Origin: an uncultured Streptomyces sp.
Lineage (GTDB): Bacteria > Actinomycetota > Actinomycetes > Streptomycetales > Streptomycetaceae
Reading direction: 5' to 3'
DNA length: 64,000 nucleotides
Assembly (NCBI RefSeq): GCF_947488945.1
Contig: NZ_CANLBS010000005.1
Location: 186,001 to 250,000, forward strand
Shown here: positions 45,601-50,876 of the stretch, one piece after another
Layout: every line of letters starts with the position of its first letter
Position numbering within the stretch: the first letter of the stretch is position 1
The notes under the pieces: generated by a model
Databases searched by the model: none
The model's input: the letters and a program-made list of their open reading frames with translations, nothing else
What the model was told of the DNA's origin: nothing
Made by a program: the position numbers and the translations under genes

Positions 45601-45925
45601 GGGCAGCGTCACCCTCGCCGAACTGGACGCACTAAGAGTCGAGCTGACGAGTGGTCAGCGCACCCAGGCGGTGCTGCTCGGGGATGAACTCGGCGTGTCG
45701 GAGGTGGATCTCACCCCGCTGCTGCGGCTCCGCCTGCTGATCCTGCGGTCCGGTGGCACCCTCGACGCCCCTTCGGACCGCCCGGCCGCCGTCCGCACCG
45801 TCGCGGAGGCGCTCGGCATCCGGATCGCGCTCGAAGGACCGGACGGCGCGGTGGGCACTTTCGGCCCCGGGACGGAACCGGAACTGCGTCTGCGCATCGA
45901 CGGCGACGGGTTCGCCCACATCTGA
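33632..45925 (+). CDS. Giant multidomain T7SS-associated protein (toxin/processing protease candidate)
   Basis: A 4,097-aa protein starting with GTG directly after the previous stop. Layout: residues 1-340 helical with hydrophobic segments (about 113-134 and 294-318), like CpnT/WXG100-type N-termini; 340-790 Ser/Thr/Pro/Gly-rich with TGTDA repeats; 795-940 a domain with H900-E-I-T-H904-QLGLRD910E, a metzincin-like zinc site; 975-1115 Pro-rich; about 1120-2700 beta-rich modules; 2955-3140 Ala/Arg/Glu coiled coil; an OTU-like module with GDA3220FLRSL and DDGH3415Y (Cys absent); a second OTU-like module with GEC3496LLYSF and NH3712YEG; a module ending VNDKSGRYMS (about 3865); a Pro-rich linker; and a 90-aa end domain. 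There is no Sec signal. It is probably exported or self-processing through the T7SS. Confidence 0.85.
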   Translation: MQEINFPPEVATMLFVLLGSKPLQARENLAYDSRELYLDHGRGLRDLREAVRQSVSEAGTNLPPEVAKRYVAGLSMLTDDGGVDHIQRMIDQLDDLAMGQVDHSMKIQASKWEIIAEIVMLLIELAFMAALAAFTGGTSLSQMALARARSRLAVLMIIDRLVRLSKFAPTLGGALEEAVQALAVRLAQMAINPPGRRPDGIDWSDIGKAAAFGAVAGAFESLLEGAGNYFKKYFKNTFDDVDTYFKNNPFVGGVVNHGAEIPEVFIVSGLSEGAAETLVNWAFEGKLEWNWDTFLGAGSAGVATVAAMSLAAGGGLWLHNTFGPDGLNTSSPPFTAGGSSPGSGHGTSKGPGAAARTPSATTNVPGPATPHPSAAGAFTPTPGGPGSVLPFTPAPAPTPTPATVGGTGRGTGGASADTSSKGTPPTGRSGDGTTSSTGLPAGTPRSATGLPADVTAPAGRAGTGGPAPAARPTTVAGPETGETAFDGAGSGRDEPGAPHMDGAAGGTPSGGAAPASRTSTAPGGATGAPGSVDSQGSTGRRPEPATAAGSEPGDIDGEESGTPGAVDAGSSVGGVRNGNVAVGTGATGTGAVGTDTTNTHTTGTDTTGTDATGTDATGTDATGTDATGTDTVTHDMGTGAAGSVPTGAPGSGTPVTGTGTPGTGTRAAGTGAGGTNIADPATGSRPQSAGSSQPRPAPASGASPRSEASTGADRSPAHAALSGRETETDTGTGTRTDLGDAADAPAPAVGGHPFGQGPAWETARAAAPPVTRAHTWVDPVASPPDPARPGETTQYTVRSKFDARRFAHDGEWVTDLTVQIGLRGPGGMPQDVMDKVRAGVEELLNSPAHKLPNGDRLHVTIEQVAHDPHPHGLNIAFVGPDQQMTRTHWWADAEAVDYVHEITHQLGLRDESGHAHAPGRADVAGSLLGDYTRPAPAGLLQSGLRGRHLQLLGAVVGDLTQRTGGDGRPPDDEMPTAPRPVTTTGGYLPGAEPYAPKKPAAPAPPAPPTLSSTSAALSSAPPPLPSTQPTRSTGTTQVPGGSTTVTDAVVKDTVTVATDPPPPPPAPKPDAGTPAPEKAPTPAPEKTPAPKKAPAKSWITATLDRERPAALDPDAKPPAPGAVSPAFKNGSRVPAYIDDLRSLLDEVPAGVAAEALISFGNAEVTLRGRDLAVAEITRLLRDNPSLAPAVDGATGPDGIGPGSAAARALTRMYRAMRGARPPRPDTVGSSELIAEITHALAHEPRSLTGEGRGFAYTDGAGRVRVLHLAVSHHRDSWEQFADGYGAPTKVDGMQRSVVSAGQSKSVQSSTPLALGVPIGPLSTLATGGFGRIGLRGGFTRKAGYGQGDQGTSQTETRTLDGSHVHLARTWYRITVTDADGRPVDLPATSTGTDGKGKGPAPLTSPAPAGDGRTESGTAGATRSAVFGFGMRDGLSVRLPDSATADPSVKAARIPRSMVLSGDSTYRLVRPEDFGPVGHILAWAVAETGVAPGSDAHRELSSFFSSESFHRHARTLANGRVISPPLFSDDGRASLGAFVVDVVPVRAVRLSRTADAEMRDISLSTVRNERSMARTTVVGLELAAGPAFNFLGLGDGFNLRFQAGAVGRYLFSWTRSRGMGGAGSTKTAGQVKGDDSALYLVRKDVFVARTGTGAARRFQTWSLDRMTYTEARRLAGWDDGTRLALDNGAPAPFAPAQLTVDRPRTLGMHRVEELTYADGRSRHGGVPGTSAGTTFLDAFTDRVVAAAAQAYPRLVAPLSALAPPPGTRARLRAKLGGAPLPPAAPGQPQWRNRAEYEAAVANTRQLVAMLSDASLRANLEALTTTGLLVPLYETGVFGQAHRYVRVRGELTRRRYEGAQPDFRHRFSSVGAERLDGSAGAKRTGELGLEGALSFRDPASDDIRAPQNAGTISAGVREGWQSEDELGFGSTATNEPMTVSTGSAHLYAYDLTLSATHGGYWRVRGILRGTATLGLLSTQPFVFSRAEDLLLGTATTGARTGPVGGGPSRGRVLISVPAMHAPASDPHADGALNPYGPNAAPVTTVAMRRERAVVLATGRTVGTSPLVGPSDLVGAPAPVRPDGDGGTALTADPGRLFRALRAHPFVTVSVTAAPELTVSLDRVVRDASGSTWQLTEEGAPTRSSILRVLQPQLLTSNFDQTTGPLGWSAAGLMGKGPYGSLWATFRQFTTVTEIRALTGSVPMDSEMIVGSTSQSAGKTSTSRTVFTGGQLTYAKAHAAGSGLLGTYGLVASPYSASASESFGVVRIAVSDMNRKGFGHQVLVAGTAEHWFALASSWVGASAVGMSFVPKSLAGAAGSRTTVPGGWQAHVPEKSAYEVGLIEDGLGDVPRYTQRSWSPQPWLNGHGFGTYPVDSLDASAALAAFDQEVAKLGLGDDDRERVRALVSSRVARSLGKEMTGSGSSVPVRTGGWGWSGGRIGGRNARVRVRLVPGRARLHMLDHGVEMEENRRSLETLTRGKDRSSGADLGHLVSEAVHTGMPGDKGPMAAGPSLTETAGERSAFGAGRSTSVLTVYRVATTEPHAVTDTPYDIQITLELENTPSETPSASSRAQDAGPLDRFTGNATVSVRRPAGTLRENVPLSLMAPDPATDGDGEDHGGDDPLRPPDLAALPAPRQITTPAQVPAIRRADGTTGPFVYPEHGFDVRRIVGRGGVRAANNYAVALSYDAGFSLDRPDAARRAGNTGLTRAGTGAAQTMEDGTSHTMLTAWFHRAVTDGGYQLTDLTEKNLIGTESATVHLHAMPDFGGAVLLTVADGEKMEVLRRAGEGISTSQSHDTVHEVTPGAALVVSSPQTGLNQYGVSVPGPYDATGSATPAQDDHLTSINVKPKTGRMFVFAVPTAWVSRADVRRGVRDTRLLSKVGGTFGHVRPGPKAVRSDTHVIVRVRDDIARELGLIDDANFPPRVAKAWDAVGAASKSWTAADTAYWKKRRPGAGLYTALGAARTALDGARAAAVAPLRAHEEARAAAGRADTALRDAEAAERTDRDSAREAVDLAHGRLEEVTEAWQKLPDGERFGKKASAVVSDAERDARTAQEAADDLVAAAVGRTRSAREAAEAALARLTGPRAAAKAAEERVAAAEERHTAAHTAWDTLRTQLGVARARAEAAAVEYHRVRAATDRLTRWHRLAATADGRRRLEAAGVGEPPEVVHVAPAGPPAAPKPPAPPVYTRTTAEDGTDLLVSPGPDPATYRLRDVPRDGDAFLRSLVQGIGRVAPGVLTDAGLDLSDPAATFARLRRLLADQLTDPGDPDLLDLVAPDSTDTFTLEEVTDAGLAGTPTGALAVGTPHRREFDALAGRIPPGAPLNRRARAALAAAQILRPGHYDTASTWDHAAADLLPLLAARRFGIVVTVVDGDGRVQEFTPGDRPGSGLLHGHGLTDTAAAPPPRVVLSLDDGHYRPAVPAGPATDHVPALPTAGDPADTDGTEGPEVKEPGDNPGDHSGDNGGGGSAPAAKKRVVAPPVPARGTPLRVPATGECLLYSFMAGSPATVRRALPELARTAPEAYAWLDDQEAVRDQLDFQAALLSTWTLPPAGESVTVAAAMRAHVARYVRASGGRLDPQVLGQLRLTATDGSFAARLAAMDRRALDALLAHHGTDPASTRALDDAAVREELTALHPTSVAPLDDAELRSLLHTVENWSSHWMTSVGEALLPLLAHAFSTRVEVARSGRYNSEAGPSHAPVALEVHYVGRNHYEGSTADAWDPATARFGDAVPPKRVKKEEKDAEGDVRVNPLWTPLDEIDPDLMISGNRDAVWIYTVTSDLRVLVGSEKPSDLVTPEQFDALLAGMRAKDPDLTREKLLAHLDGLGHTGIGADFTGTGRTVPGDSRVSGEFRWNPTLQRWTVNDKSGRYMSDSVRPGLDPAEAAVWLEHVAALFADRLGAVVVPDQVKTAAVPAPPAPPPPAPRAPTVPTGAPTIAPEPAPPAPEPPVPPPPPAPTGPGTGTEAHGSGAGGGPLSALAALTADRTVLHGGSVTLAELDALRVELTSGQRTQAVLLGDELGVSEVDLTPLLRLRLLILRSGGTLDAPSDRPAAVRTVAEALGIRIALEGPDGAVGTFGPGTEPELRLRIDGDGFAHI
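35461..35520 (+). repeat. 15-bp minisatellite encoding TGTDA
   Basis: Four exact copies of CGCGACGGGTACGGA lie head to tail, flanked upstream (from about 35371) by decayed copies with GGCACGG and ACGAACACGCAC units. Because the unit is 15 bp, copy-number changes keep the reading frame of the giant protein. Confidence 0.9.
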
Positions 45926-45962
45926 CGGCCCGCCTGTTCACCTGCCATTCACGCGACAACGG

Positions 45963-46009
45963 CCGCCATTTCCCTGGCGGTTGCGACCGGACGGGTTCTG
46001 TACTCGCAT
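45963..46009 (+). promoter_or_regulatory. Hairpin and possible promoter before the ART-like gene
   Basis: A short stem CCGCCA/TGGCGG (45963-45968, 45975-45980) is followed by TTGCGA (45981-45986), a 17-base spacer and TCGCAT (46004-46009). This 216-base gap is the only large one in the cargo operon. Both elements are weak matches. Confidence 0.3.
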
Positions 46010-46141
46010 ACGTGTTCCCGCCGGGGACCGCCGACGAACTCCGAGGTGAATCCGGGTGCGTCCACCCCGCCGAGCGGCGTCCGCGCGCCCCGGAGCGCGT
46101 ACGCGGACGGACCGCACCGTGCGCCGGGCGGAGCGCGCCCG

Positions 46142-49100
46142 ATGAGCCGCTGGCTTCCCGCCCGCGGGCGCGCGTCCGGCCGCCCGGACCGCCCGCGGGC
46201 CGCGGCCCTCCGGGACGTGCTGGCGGTGGAGGAGTACGGCGGCGTCCGTCTGCTGAGGACCGCGGCGGACGAGACCCCGGGCCGCGCGGAGATCGACGAC
46301 CTGGTGCGGGCCCTCGGTGCGGCCGACGCGGGGACGGTGACCGTGGTCACCGGGCCCCCCGCCTCCTCGGCGGACGCCCTGTGGGCCCGGCTGGGCGGCC
46401 TCCTCGACGACCTGCGGGAGGACGAGATCACCACCGTGCGACTCGCCATGTCCGGTGCGGGCCACGACCGTCCGGGGCGCCCGGCGGTCGCCCGCCGGAT
46501 CGCGGACGCCTGGGGTCTCGACGTGATCGCCCCGGACGGCGGTGTCGTCATGGTGCCGGGCGGCGGCCTGTTCGCCGCGCCGCGCGCGGACGGGGGCGCA
46601 CCGCCCGCCGCCGGATCCCGTGGACCGGGCTGGCTCCGCTTCGGACCCGGCACGGAGCCGGTCGCCCTCGGACCGCGCCAGCCGGCGCCGGACTGGCAGA
46701 CGACCCCCGGCACACGCACGGTCCGCACCACCGCAGGCGGCTGCCTGGTCGAAGACATCCCGGCGGGGCTGCTGGTGCGCCCACGCGACGCGCGGCCGCC
46801 GCGTCCGGGCGACCTCTGTTTCGCCGTCCCGGTCGACCCGCGCGGTCCGACGGTGGTGGTGGGGGTACCGGACGGCGAGGACGTGCTGGCGAGCGACGTC
46901 CAGGAAGCGGTCGCGTCCCTGCCCGCCCCCTCCCGCACCCGTCTGCGGGTGTCGCCCGGCGGACGCAGGGACGTCCTCGGCGTCGGCCAGGCGCTCGCCG
47001 ACGCGCTCGGCTGCGACGTCGTCGTCCACACCGGGCTCCCGCTGCTCACCGAGGGCCCGGCCGGTGGGGCGACGGTGCGCGCGACCCTCGCCGACGAGGA
47101 GGGCCTGCCGCTCTGGCACCCGTACGTGGACTCCGTCGCCTGCGCGCCGCGCCCGGCGGCGGACGCCCCGGCCCCCGCCCCGCGCCTGCTGCGCTGGTCT
47201 CCCCCGCTGCCCGGACGTGCCCACCTGGCGTCGGGCGAGGTACGGCTCTCCGACCGGTGGCGGGTGACCGTCACCCGGTCCGGCCTGTGGATCAGCGGCC
47301 GGAGCGGTCCACCGCCGCCGGTCGCCGCGCGCCCGGTCTCCGCCCAGGGCCCCGCCGTCGAGGTCGGACGCCCCGGCGAGCCGCTGGACGCCACGCTCTG
47401 GCCCGAACTGGCCCGCCTCCTCGGCGCGTCGGGTCCCGACTGGTGTGCCAGGGCCCGGTTGCACGTCCAGGGCGTGTGCGTGGACGGCGGACGCGAACTG
47501 CGCCGTCTGGCCGGTCTGCACCAGGTGCGGAGCCTGCGCTTCGGCGCCCCCGTCGCGGCCACGGCACCGGCTCCGCCGGGCACCGGCCGGCCCGGCCCCA
47601 CCGCATCCGCCGCCCCGGCCGCCCCGGCCACCGCTGGTTCCCCGCACCCGGCGGGGGCGGCGGTGCGGGCGGCGGGGACGACGGGGGCGGCGGTGCGGGC
47701 AGCGGCTCGGGCGGCTCCCGCGCGGGTGCCCCAACCGTCCGGGACGGGGCCCGGAGCCACGGCCCCTGCCACCCGGCCCGTCCTCGTCGGAGAGCGGGCG
47801 GAGAGTGCGGCCCGGCCCGCCGTGCGCACGGGACCGGCCGCGCCGGCCACCGGCACGGCCGCCGTCTCCACGCCCGCCCCGTCGCCGTCAGCAGCGGCCG
47901 CCGCCGGGAGCGCCGGGGGCGGCACACCGCCGCCCGGACCGGCATCCGTGCCGGAACGGCCGCAGGCACGACCCGAACCGCGCGCAGAGGCGCACGCCTC
48001 CTCCGGGCCCGAACACCGGCCGGACGCCCCGTCCGGTCCCACGGCCGGCGACCCGGCACCCGCCTCCCCACCCGTTCGGACCGCCGTCGGCGTCTCCCCC
48101 GGCACCGCTCCGCCCGCCCCCGCGGTTCCCGCCGTCCCGGAGGCGCCGGAGCCCGCCCCGCCCATCCGTCCCCGCCTGGTCGGGGCCACGCCCTCCTCGG
48201 GCGTACGGCCCCCGGAGGCCCCGGAAACGGCGCGGGAAGCCTCCGGCCCGCCCGGCGGCACCACAGTGGACGGCGTACCCGCCGCCGGCCCGCGCAGGGG
48301 CGCGTCCACCCGGTCCGATGCGGGGGCCGGAACGGACCCGGCCGCCAACCCGGACCCGGCCGCCGCACCGGACCCGGCGGCCACCGGGGCCGGCCGGGCC
48401 ACGGGCAGCGCCCTCGTCGCCCCGCCGCCCGTCCGCCCGGAACCGCCCGTCCGGAGCGAAGCGCCGACCGGCGATTCCGGCCGGCGGCCGGTCGTTCCGA
48501 CGGCCACGGCGGCAACGACGCCGTTCCTGCCCGGACACCACAGCACCGAGGCGGAACGCGCGGCGTTCCGGGTGCTGGCGGACGGCGTGTGGGAACGCCA
48601 CGGCGCTTCGGTGAACCGGACCCTCTCGCGCATGCCCGCCCTGCGCGGCAGCGAGCAGGAGTCCGCACGCGCCGACCTGATCGCCCTGCAGCTCTATCTC
48701 CGCACGGACGAGGGCGGGCTGAGCCATGAGGCACTCGGGCGCGCCCTGCGCTCGGGCGACGGGACGCTCCTCCCGTATGCCGCGTGCGTCGCCTCGGGCC
48801 TGCGGCGGCTCCCCTCCTACCGGGGTGCGGTGGTACGGGAAGCGCCGCCCGGCGCGGCCTCCGCCGGCGTCGGGGACGTACTGCTCGCGCCGGAACCGGT
48901 GAGTGCGCTGCCGGTGGCCGGTGAGACGGCCCCTCACCCGCCGGGGGCCGCGTACGCCGTCTGGTCGGTGTCCGGGCGACGGGTGCGGCATCTGCTCGAC
49001 GCGCCGGGGCAGGACGGCGCGGCGGGTGAGGTGGTGTTCCCACCCGGTTCGGCCTTCCGCGTCCTGGACGTCCGTGCTCCGCACGGCGACGGCACGGGTC

Positions 49101-49300
49101 CGCTGGTGCTGCTGGCCGAACTGCCGCCCCCGCGTCCCGGCGTCCCTCTTCTCCAGGGCCCTCTGGGCGCGGGCGACCTGGCGACGCTGGCACGCCTGGA
49201 CGCGGCCCTGTCCGCACGGCCTCCGACGCGGCCCGACGGCCCGGCACACAGACCGTGGCCGCACCGCTGCTCCGGGCCCATCGGGTCCCCCACCCACTGA
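46142..49300 (+). CDS. T7SS-locus protein with ADP-ribosyltransferase-like C-terminus
   Basis: A 1,052-aa protein. Residues about 1-470 form a globular N-terminal region with no motif I know. Residues about 475-790 are Pro/Ala/Gly-rich linker. The C-terminal domain (about 795-1025) has ADP-ribosyltransferase-like landmarks: YR894G, then S942-V-S944-GRRV in place of STS, then A961-G-E963-VVFPPGSAFRV, which matches the ExE strand except that the first Glu is Ala. NAD-binding Arg and the last Glu are kept. It may be a modified or dead enzyme. ATG 46142 has GGCGGAG upstream; GTG at 46046 would add 32 Pro-rich residues. Confidence 0.78.
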   Translation: MSRWLPARGRASGRPDRPRAAALRDVLAVEEYGGVRLLRTAADETPGRAEIDDLVRALGAADAGTVTVVTGPPASSADALWARLGGLLDDLREDEITTVRLAMSGAGHDRPGRPAVARRIADAWGLDVIAPDGGVVMVPGGGLFAAPRADGGAPPAAGSRGPGWLRFGPGTEPVALGPRQPAPDWQTTPGTRTVRTTAGGCLVEDIPAGLLVRPRDARPPRPGDLCFAVPVDPRGPTVVVGVPDGEDVLASDVQEAVASLPAPSRTRLRVSPGGRRDVLGVGQALADALGCDVVVHTGLPLLTEGPAGGATVRATLADEEGLPLWHPYVDSVACAPRPAADAPAPAPRLLRWSPPLPGRAHLASGEVRLSDRWRVTVTRSGLWISGRSGPPPPVAARPVSAQGPAVEVGRPGEPLDATLWPELARLLGASGPDWCARARLHVQGVCVDGGRELRRLAGLHQVRSLRFGAPVAATAPAPPGTGRPGPTASAAPAAPATAGSPHPAGAAVRAAGTTGAAVRAAARAAPARVPQPSGTGPGATAPATRPVLVGERAESAARPAVRTGPAAPATGTAAVSTPAPSPSAAAAAGSAGGGTPPPGPASVPERPQARPEPRAEAHASSGPEHRPDAPSGPTAGDPAPASPPVRTAVGVSPGTAPPAPAVPAVPEAPEPAPPIRPRLVGATPSSGVRPPEAPETAREASGPPGGTTVDGVPAAGPRRGASTRSDAGAGTDPAANPDPAAAPDPAATGAGRATGSALVAPPPVRPEPPVRSEAPTGDSGRRPVVPTATAATTPFLPGHHSTEAERAAFRVLADGVWERHGASVNRTLSRMPALRGSEQESARADLIALQLYLRTDEGGLSHEALGRALRSGDGTLLPYAACVASGLRRLPSYRGAVVREAPPGAASAGVGDVLLAPEPVSALPVAGETAPHPPGAAYAVWSVSGRRVRHLLDAPGQDGAAGEVVFPPGSAFRVLDVRAPHGDGTGPLVLLAELPPPRPGVPLLQGPLGAGDLATLARLDAALSARPPTRPDGPAHRPWPHRCSGPIGSPTH

Positions 49301-49315
49301 ACCGAAGGGACATCC

Positions 49316-50692
49316 ATGTCACCCCACCAGGGTTCCGCCCCGCCGCCGCGGGTGCGCCGGGCCACCGCTCTGCCGGAAGCCCCCGGCGAGGACCCGTCCG
49401 CGGCCGCGCTCGCCCCCGCCCGCCCGTCCGCACCCCCCGCACCGGAACGGGAAGCGGAGGTCGCCCGGTCAGGGTCGGACACTGCCGGGGACGCTGCCGG
49501 GCCGTCGGCCCCGCCGACGGTGCCGGTGGCTTCCACGCCACCCGACGAGTCGTCGGCGCCCTCCTGGGCAACACCGCGCACCGGCGGAACGGCGGCGAGA
49601 ACGGTCGGTGGGGCGGCGTCAGGAACCGGAACCGCAGCGGCCGTGACAGGGGCCGGGGGCACCGGGTCGCGGGCGGAGCCCGGCGCGGAACCGGAGACGG
49701 AACCGGAAGCAGCCTCCGCCACCGCGGGCGCGGCGGCGGACACCGGTCCGGGACCGGCGGCGGCCGTCCCGCGCCGGTCCCGGTGGGAACGCCGGCAGGC
49801 CGCCGGCGGGACCGCCGGGGCGGACACCGCGACCGTCCCCGCCGCGGACCCGGGAGCGGGTGCGGGAGCTGGTACGGATACGGACACCGCGGCCGGGACC
49901 GGGGGTGAGGAGGGGCCGGGTTCGGGGCGTCCGAAGAAGCCCTTGCTCGCGGCGGCGGCGATCGCCGGCGCACTGCTGATCGCCGTGCCGTTCCTGATCG
50001 CGTCCGGTGACGACGAGGAGAAGACCCTCGCCACCGAACGGACCGGTTCCGGCACGGTGCTGGACGATCCCCTTCCGGCGGCCCCGGACGTCTACGCGCC
50101 CACGTCGGCCTCCCCGTCCCCGTCGCCCTCACCGTCGCCGTCGGCCAGTCCCGAGAAGTCGGAGAAGAGGGAGGCCGCCCATGCCCCCTCCGCCCCGCCG
50201 ACGCCTCGTCAGCAAGCTGCGGCGGAGAAGAAGAAGGAGTCCGGGATCGTCACCCCACCGAAGAAGAGCGCGGCGACCACGGGCACCCGCAGGACGACCG
50301 CGCCGGCCGCCACCGTCGCGGGGCGGCCCCTGGTGAACGCGTCGGGCAAGTGCCTGAGCGCGGGCGCCGGTTCGGACGGCACCCAGCTCTTCCTGTGGAC
50401 CTGCGACGGCTCCGCCAACCAGAAGTGGGACTTCCGCCCGGACGGCACCGTCCGGTCCGTGAACCTCTGCATGGACGTGGCCTGGGGCGCGAAGGAGAAC
50501 AACACCGTCATCCAGGTCGCCCACTGCAGCGGGAACCCCGCCCAGCAGTTCTACCTCAACTCCACCGAGGACCTGGTCGCCAGGATCGCCACCAAGTGCG
50601 TCGACGCGCAGGCGGGCGGAACGGCGAACGGCACCCCCACGGTCCTCTTCGACTGCCACGGCGGCGTCAACCAGACCTGGCGCCTGGGCTGA
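49316..50692 (+). CDS. Membrane-anchored ricin-type beta-trefoil lectin
   Basis: A 458-aa protein. The N-terminal 215 residues are Ala/Pro/Gly/Thr-rich and cytoplasmic in style; one transmembrane helix follows (KKPLLAAAAIAGALLIAVPFLIAS, about 213-235). Next come an extracellular SPSPSPSPS stalk and Lys-rich segment (about 265-340). The last 120 residues are a RICIN/CBM13 beta-trefoil with three QxW-type repeats (NQKWDF, AQQFYL, NQTWRL) and paired cysteines, which should bind cell-wall or host carbohydrate. The ATG at 49316 follows AAGGGA, 15 bases after the ART-like gene, so it is the last gene of the cargo operon. Confidence 0.88.
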   Translation: MSPHQGSAPPPRVRRATALPEAPGEDPSAAALAPARPSAPPAPEREAEVARSGSDTAGDAAGPSAPPTVPVASTPPDESSAPSWATPRTGGTAARTVGGAASGTGTAAAVTGAGGTGSRAEPGAEPETEPEAASATAGAAADTGPGPAAAVPRRSRWERRQAAGGTAGADTATVPAADPGAGAGAGTDTDTAAGTGGEEGPGSGRPKKPLLAAAAIAGALLIAVPFLIASGDDEEKTLATERTGSGTVLDDPLPAAPDVYAPTSASPSPSPSPSPSASPEKSEKREAAHAPSAPPTPRQQAAAEKKKESGIVTPPKKSAATTGTRRTTAPAATVAGRPLVNASGKCLSAGAGSDGTQLFLWTCDGSANQKWDFRPDGTVRSVNLCMDVAWGAKENNTVIQVAHCSGNPAQQFYLNSTEDLVARIATKCVDAQAGGTANGTPTVLFDCHGGVNQTWRLG

Positions 50693-50695
50693 GTT

Positions 50696-50718
50696 CCGGG
50701 GCACGGGCGGGGCCCCGG
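50696..50718 (+). terminator. Terminator after the lectin gene / T7SS operon
   Basis: A 7-bp stem CCGGGGC/GCCCCGG (50696-50702, 50712-50718) with a 9-base loop lies 3 bases after the lectin stop. Confidence 0.6.
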
Positions 50719-50876
50719 CACCGCCTCCGCCCGCGCACCACCGTCCCGTTGCCACGCCCGGCCCGACCGGGCACACGTCCCCGTCCACCCGTGTCTCCTT
50801 CGCACTCCCGTGGATACCCCCGCGCCTCCGGGGCACCTGCGGGAGCAGAAAGCAGTCGACGCGGGCGGGTCCCGCC

